From assembly GCA_001953115.1 (NCBI GenBank), contig LSSL01007565.1, positions 1 through 15,067 of the forward strand: a stretch of DNA of 15,067 nucleotides. The letters are read 5' to 3'. Each line of letters begins with the position of its first letter. The stretch's first letter is position 1. Below are positions 10,259 to 15,067 of the stretch, one piece after another. The translations under genes and the position numbers were made by a program. Below the pieces are notes generated by a model. The model did no database searches, was not told the DNA's origin, and saw only the letters and a program-made list of their open reading frames with translations. This DNA is from Smittium mucronatum. Lineage: Eukaryota; Kickxellomycota; Harpellomycetes; Harpellales; Legeriomycetaceae.

Positions 10259-10483
10259 AAATCAAAATATGATGAGATTACTTATACTGGCTGCTATAGG
10301 CTGTTATACATACCGCTTTCCATAATTAGAATTCATAACAAATGGTTTATTTTTGAACTTTACGTACACCACATTCCAGCATTATTAAAACAGAAAATTT
10401 TGCTGAGAACATTTACCCCTTTCAGGATATTATTTTGGGCATATTTCTATTCGCTAAAATTACTTCTTGTGCCTGCTCCTATA
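10259..10483 (+). pseudogene. Open 75-codon stretch without a start codon
   Basis: The frame is open from just after a TGA at 10256 to a TAA at 10484 and contains no ATG at its beginning. It reads T-Y-T-G-C-Y-R-L-L-Y-I-P near its start and K-Q-K-I-L-L-R-T-F-T-P-F-R further on, rich in Leu, Tyr, Trp and Phe. It follows copy B after a frame change and may be the C-terminal end of the same relic, where PGBD proteins have an N-x-W-x-L-Y-R motif. I cannot confirm that match. The minus strand here also reads plausibly but has more stops. Confidence 0.3.
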
Positions 10484-10979
10484 TAATATTATCCAATAGA
10501 ATAATTTATTTTGTCTATGGAGGCCCAAACCATTTCTTATTGGGAAATATACGATTCTCGGTTTTGTAATTTTGTCCAAAAAGAGTTACGTATTTGATAC
10601 AAGAAGAGATGTCATAATTTAGCCCTATATGATCTAAAATATTGAAAGTCTCCTGCTCAATCTGATTCAATTATTAGCTGTTATTTACTCCAAATGCATG
10701 TATCCTTTCTAAAAAACTTCAGCCCAGATACTTGTTGAAAAATTCTCATTTTACTCCACTTGAATTCTTGAATCCTGTTTCGCATCTTCTGTCTAGTAGT
10801 TTGATATCATCGAAATCTCCAACTTTACTCTTTTCGCAATCAATTCACATACCATTTCACCTGTGTTATTAATCTTTAGTTCATTTAATATTACAGTAAT
10901 ATACCTTTAAGATTTACACTCCCTTGTGGTATTTCATTCGGAGTATTAAATTCCTATTACTCAACGCTTATTTTTAGCC
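10484..10979 (+). promoter_or_regulatory. 5' flank of STE20, with degenerate frames
   Basis: No plus-strand gene is visible. The last 30 nt are pyrimidine-rich and end in TTTTTAGCC just before the kinase ATG at 10980. ACTCAAC at 10959-10965 followed by TTTTTAG at 10971-10977 looks like a branch point and 3' splice site, so the ATG may lie just inside an exon preceded by a 5' UTR intron. An in-frame TAA at 10947 means any coding extension would need such an intron. On the minus strand a 51-codon frame is open at 10670-10518 (F-G-Q-N-Y-K-T-E-N-R, then K-K-W-F-G-P-P) and may be another relic. No defined promoter element can be called. Confidence 0.35.
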
Positions 10980-13900
10980 ATGAATCTGAGTCAAAGATCC
11001 CCCTCAAATCCTAGCAACCACAACAGAAAAGAGGTGGGTTCCGACAGCGATGGTTTTATTTTTCAAAACGATTTTGGCCCCTATTCTGTCACTGAAATCA
11101 ATGATAGCTCTAAAATTCAAACGAATTCTTCAAATCAGAAACCTGTATTAGGTTCAGAAGATAGAAATGGCTTCATTAGACTTTATCCAACTTCCGAATA
11201 CGATGACCCTGAAACCCTTCAAGTTAAAGAATATTTAGACGAGAATGGCAAGCAGGATTTTTTACCTCCTGATCATAAAAAACGAACCGATTTGATCGAA
11301 ATTTCTCAAGAGGTATCTGACTTGATCATTTCACCAATTGATCTTGAGGATTCATTTACTCCTCAAAGAACTGCTCCTCAGCCTCCAATACTCTCTGTCG
11401 CAAATAAAGATACCTCATCCATGCAAAAAACTGAACCAAATAGCGAGGCTTCCAGCCTTAGTCTCACTCGAGGTGATTTTGAAGAATCATTCCCTAATAA
11501 CGCTTCTCGTGTAACTGAAGGCATTGAAAATTCTCAACCTTCGTTTCTCTTGCCAAATTCTACTTCTAACATCAATGCTTCTTCCAAAACTTTCCCTGCT
11601 TCAAGAGCTGCTCCACCCGCTCCTAAGAAAGCTAGCGCCGCAAATCTCAAGAAGTTTGAGCCAAATCTGTTGATTAATTCTCAATCTCCTTCCACGGCAA
11701 TAACCTCACCAATAATGGATTCGAAGCCTGTAACAAGCCCTTCATTTTTGACTAGTCTTGAACCCGTACAATCTGATCCCAATTCTCAAAACAGATCCAT
11801 AAAGGGGGTTTTGAATAATATCGTCAGTTCTATGTCAGGTAATACCAGATTCCTTATTTATCATAAAATTAATTCATTTAACATGATCTTCTAATTCTAG
11901 ATCTGTTGAGTGGTGAGAAAAAATCCGAAATATCAGCCCCATACAACCCAATACACTTAACTCATGTTGGTATTAATAACGAAACTGGGGAATTTACCGT
12001 AAGTTTAATTTATTATTTTTAAATTTCTGATTATTTAAGCAAATGATATTTTTATTATTTTGAAATTCAGGGTTTACCAAAGGAATGGTCTATGCTTTTG
12101 CGTGAAGCTGGAATTTCTAAGCAAGATCAAGAAAAAAATAAAGAGGTAAATTTGAATTTTTTTTTAATTCTTTTCAATTTTTTATTTAACCTATTTTTTA
12201 TATTTTATAAAGACTGTTGTCCAAGTCATGGAATTCTACCAAGGAATAGATATCAGAGATACAGACAGTGTCTGGTCTAAAATGGCAAATACTCATATTA
12301 CATCCAAAGATCAATCCAAGTCAGTAACCATTGATTCGGATTATTCCAAGAGCAATTCTAAATGTAATTCCATAATCTGGTTTTATTTAAAAATCTTCCC
12401 GTCATTTTTTATTACGAAATTTTATATGTATTTATAGCAACTCCAAATACCGAACTCCCTCCTCAGCTTCCACCGATTTCTAAATTCTCCCCCAACCTCA
12501 ATGACAGTAGTTCTGATTTAGGCTTTGATCAACATGGCTCACTAACAGATTTTACTTCAGGGCTAAACATAAGTATTCCCATACAAAATAATTTTCAGAC
12601 CCCTCAGATAACTCCCGATCAAACCTATGATAATTACGGCAGACCAATGACTCCCGAATCAAATTATTATGCGGACAGTAGTAACATGAATTCGTACAAG
12701 CCCATAGAGTCTGCTCAACCGATTTTTCACACCCATAAAACACCAAAAATATCTTCAAAACAAAGCTTAAAACCCTCTAACACTATAAGTTATTCCAAAG
12801 ATACCCATCTTAGGATCCAACAACAACTTTCCAATTCTTCCTACACAGTTGAAGACCAACCTAGCTCCGCTTCCAATTACAAAAGAATTCAAAATACCAA
12901 CGATCAGACTCAGATAAAAACGCCAAAAAGTGGAATGGATTTGTCTTATTCTAATTCTTACAATAATCACCAAGATGGTAGACCTCCTCAGCAGGGATAT
13001 AGTTCATATTCGAATCTCAATAAATTGAAAACTTCCCTTCCTGTTGGCCCCAATCCTTCTATCAGAAGATATAACACTCAAGGAAATATTAATAATGACA
13101 TCAAGGACACTTACAAAGTTTCTACTAGTACTAATTCAGCTTATCCGAGCAATCGCCCTAATGTTAATAATCCATCTAATATTGGTGGAATGGTTTCAAA
13201 GCACCCAAATTATAACAATGATCATCAAAGCCATCATTTGCAAAGCATCCAGCAGGTATCACAACATCAAATAAAAAATATGCAAAATAATAAACCTCTT
13301 CAAGCATACCAGGCCATTCCAATCTCAAATCCCAACAATGTTCACAACTCATTCCAATCCCCTCACGACAAATTTAATCAAAACCTCAACTCCAAACCTG
13401 ATGATTCATATTCTCCCCCGGTTATGAGGGTCAAGCAAAAGGCCGAACCCACTACAAGAGAAATGATTAAAAGGTTAAACAGCATTTGCAACAACAAAGA
13501 CCCAACTTTGCTCTATAAAAACCTCGTCAAAATCGGACAGGGGGCTTCTGGCGGTGTTTATACTGCTTTAGACATTGAAAGCTCAAATATGGTAGCAATT
13601 AAGCAAATGAACTTGGAGCTTCAACCTAAAAAGGATCTCATAATTAATGAAATATTAGTTATGAGGGAAAGTAAACATAAGAATATCGTAAATTTTATAG
13701 ACAGTTTTTTGCACGTCGAGGATTTGTGGGTAGTTATGGAATATATGGAAGGAGGCTCTTTAACGGATGTTGTAACTAACACTCTTATGACCGAAGGTCA
13801 GATTGCCACAGTTTGCAGAGAAACTCTTGAAGGACTTGATCATCTTCATAAGAAAGGTGTCATTCACAGGGACATTAAATCCGATAATATACTATTGTCA

Positions 13901-14335
13901 CTCGATGGTGAAATAAAATTAACTGATTTCGGGTTTTGTGCTCAGTTATCAGAAAGTGGAAGTAACAAACGCACCACAATGGTAGGTACCCCATATTGGA
14001 TGGCCCCTGAAGTAGTAACCCGTAAATCCTATGGACCAAAAGTCGACATTTGGTCCTTGGGAATAATGGCTATTGAGATGGTTACTGGAGAGCCTCCTTA
14101 TCTCAATGAAAATCCACTTAGAGCACTATATCTGATTGCCACAAACGGAACACCCAAAATTCCAAACTTTGAATCGCTCTCTATAGTTTTCAGAGATTTC
14201 TTGCTGAATGCATTAAACGTCAATGTTGATAATAGACCCAGTGCTGAGGAACTGCTCTGCCACCCTTTCTTACAAAAATCAGGACCTCTTTCCTGTCTAA
14301 GCCCTCTGATTAGAGCCGCTAGAGAGTCTAAATAA
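10980..14335 (+). CDS. STE20: STE20-type p21-activated protein kinase (PAK), five exons, 1026 aa
   Basis: Serine/threonine kinase activated by Cdc42/Rac-GTP; in fungi it feeds pheromone, filamentation and osmotic MAPK cascades and controls polarity. Exons: 10980-11838, 11901-11998, 12071-12145, 12213-12363, 12438-14335; phases join cleanly into 1026 codons. Residues 1-286 are disordered, Ser/Asn/Pro-rich, with R-A-A-P-P-A-P-K-K at 209-217, a possible SH3 ligand. The CRIB is at 297-310 (I-S-A-P...H-L-T-H-V-G), followed by the autoinhibitory-type segment 320-355. Residues 395-750 are a Ser/Asn/Gln-rich linker. The kinase domain is about 754-1006: Gly loop 761-768, K783, E799, H-R-D-I-K-S-D-N with D873, D-F-G at 891-893, activation-loop T908 in [14 protein letters not shown]. 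The tail 1013-1023 matches the Ste20 Gbeta-binding motif S-S-L-x-P-L-I/V. No PH domain, so Ste20/Shk1 rather than Cla4. The start is the first ATG after an in-frame stop; an upstream exon is not excluded. Confidence 0.95.
11839..11900 (+). other. STE20 intron 1 (62 nt)
   Basis: GTAATA donor, TTCTAG acceptor, with a TTTAAC branch-like site at 11878-11883. It sits after the first base of codon 287 (phase 1). Reading through it stops at 11892-11894 and would give a 304-aa protein lacking CRIB and kinase. Confidence 0.9.
11999..12070 (+). other. STE20 intron 2 (72 nt)
   Basis: GTAAGT donor, TTCAG acceptor, CTGAT branch-like site. Phase 0. It splits the CRIB region between E-F-T and G-L-P-K-E-W, which rejoin to the family sequence when it is removed. 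Read-through reaches TAA within eight codons. Confidence 0.93.
12146..12212 (+). other. STE20 intron 3 (67 nt)
   Basis: GTAAAT donor, ATAAAG acceptor, TTTAAC branch-like site about 25 nt before the acceptor. Phase 0. Removal joins Q-E-K-N-K-E to T-V-V-Q-V-M-E-F-Y, matching the segment after the CRIB in fungal PAKs. Read-through would shift the frame. Confidence 0.88.
12364..12437 (+). other. STE20 intron 4 (74 nt)
   Basis: GTAATT donor and TTTATAG acceptor, phase 1, in the poorly conserved linker. The join cannot be checked against family sequence, but it restores the frame that stays open to the kinase domain. Read-through stops at the TAG that forms the acceptor itself. Confidence 0.8.
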
Positions 14336-14587
14336 ATTTTGTATTCATGCTACTATATCGAATAATTTATTTCTTTATTTTCTATACTATTCGCCAAGTT
14401 ATACATATTAAGTAACAAATCCTTCACGTTTTTTAAAAAAATTCTCAATAATAATTTCCCAATTCTTCCGAATAGAAATAATGATTTAATAGAAATAAAC
14501 CGTGTTTTTTGAAAAAATTTAAGCATTCATTTATTAGTGAATTAGTTAAAATCGTGCCCACTTTAATAAAGCTAGAAAACTGGGGTT
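14336..14587. other. AT-rich 3' flank of STE20
   Basis: Immediately after the TAA stop come AT-rich tracts such as GAATAATTTATTTC (14360-14373) and AATAAAC (14494-14500), which might serve in 3'-end formation. No open frame or RNA structure is convincing. Confidence 0.5.
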
Positions 14588-15067
14588 ATGAGTGTATTAA
14601 CCACAACCATCAATATGCTTTCTCGAGGACTTTTTTCCCTTTACAAGTGTATATCCCAAATGCTTAATTTTATAAAAATACTTGATACGGTCTTGGTCAA
14701 AACATGCCAGAGACAATCGAGCGCCTATTTTTACTGTGCGATAAATGGGAAAAATACCTAAGAATACAATTGAGCGAATCTTTGCTCAAAATATAAATTT
14801 TCGAGAGAATTTTGATGTTTCTTCTACTAATCTAGCTCAGTTGCTGCAGATTGAAAAACTTCTTGTAGGGGACTATATTTTTTTTTGTATCACGGAATTT
14901 TGCTGTAAGATAACGTCATTAAAAACTACACTAAAAAATATGAAAAAAAGAAAAAGTCGTATAGAAAAGACTATTATCCTAACTACAATAAGCTCCTCTG
15001 CCGGGCTACCGGCTGCGTACCTACGGTAAAAGGGTGCAATTCACCAACCGAAAGACCCCCCCTGGCA
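14588..15067 (+). pseudogene. Unresolved coding-like frames at the window edge (partial gene or relic)
   Basis: Composition becomes protein-like after 14580. An ATG frame at 14588-14761 gives 57 codons (S-V-L-T-T-T-I-N-M-L-S-R-G at its start). A second ATG frame at 14704-14796 gives 30 codons (P-E-T-I-E-R-L-F-L-L-C-D-K-W-E-K-Y). A third, ATG 14745, is open to 15029. A GTAAGA donor at 14905 and an acceptor after CTAACTACAATAAG at 14992 would remove 88 nt and join the third frame in phase to an arginine- and proline-rich stretch (R-L-R-T-Y-G-K-R-V-Q-F-T-N-R-K) that is open to the end of the window. This could be the 5' end of a real gene continuing outside, or a frameshifted relic. I recognise no family. 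Confidence 0.2.

Larger units (their letters stand above)
7321..10483 (+). mobile_element. Cluster of decayed transposase fragments, possibly piggyBac-like
   Basis: Base composition changes here: sampled lines have about 30% GC against roughly 20% in the desert to the left. Successive plus-strand open stretches have protein-like composition, with Trp, Cys, Gly and Pro present, but are broken by stops and frame changes. Several blocks recall the order of piggyBac/PGBD transposases: a W-x-N-K...V-L-A-x-F-x-G segment followed by D-Y-x-H...N-L-I (compare W-x-D-N-K and E-Y-N-x-H-M-G-G-V-D), and an R-L-L-E-K-C-L segment (compare N-R...C-P-L). The Trp-Val-Asn segment occurs at 7956, 9498 and 10084 in the same orientation, which suggests several copies. 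Family assignment is by eye; minus-strand readings of the same DNA also look protein-like, so treat the family as tentative. No terminal inverted repeats or TTAA target duplications were located. Confidence 0.4.

Noticed and set aside
12228..12437. Separate 69-codon ORF
   Set aside because: It is exon 4 plus read-through of intron 4 of the kinase gene.
12552..13274. Open frames on the minus strand and in another plus frame across the kinase linker
   Set aside because: They are shadows of exon 5, whose frame is continuous with the kinase domain.
10980..14335. Kinase as a Cla4-type PAK
   Set aside because: No PH domain precedes the CRIB, kinase residues follow Ste20 rather than Cla4 wording, and the C-terminal Gbeta-binding motif is present.
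14993..15067. GC-richer end of the window as a tRNA or rRNA
   Set aside because: No cloverleaf arms or TTCGA-type loop, and no rRNA segment that I recognise.

Overview
The window looks like nuclear DNA of a very AT-rich eukaryote, most likely an early-diverging fungus. Reasons: the one clear gene is a Ste20/PAK-type kinase with four short introns (62-74 nt, GT...AG) and fungal-style CRIB, kinase and Gbeta-binding tail sequences. The surrounding DNA is extremely AT-rich, about 80% by eye in the sampled lines. I cannot name the genus. Low-GC zoopagomycete or chytrid lineages would fit, but nothing here decides it.

Layout. 1-7320: gene-free, low-complexity desert with homopolymer runs, a perfect 15-bp hairpin, a nested palindrome, two poly-C runs and AT microsatellites. 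7321-10483: visibly less AT-rich (about 30% GC in sampled lines) and full of broken open frames. Several plus-strand blocks recall conserved segments of piggyBac (PGBD) transposases, and one segment recurs in at least two, perhaps three, diverged same-strand copies. I read this as a graveyard of decayed transposase fragments, with tentative family assignment. 10484-10979: 5' flank of the kinase gene, with no clear plus-strand gene. 10980-14335: intact five-exon STE20-type PAK kinase gene, 1026 aa. 14336-14587: AT-rich 3' flank. 14588-15067: protein-like open frames and a possible intron, perhaps the start of another gene cut by the window edge or another relic.

Function. Only the kinase can be given a role: an effector of Cdc42/Rac GTPases at the top of MAPK and polarity pathways, probably also docking a heterotrimeric-G-protein beta subunit through its C-terminus. 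I found no CRISPR array, tRNA, rRNA or operon, and no convincing new system. The most worthwhile leads are the transposase graveyard, the hairpin at 289-335 and the unresolved frames at the right edge.
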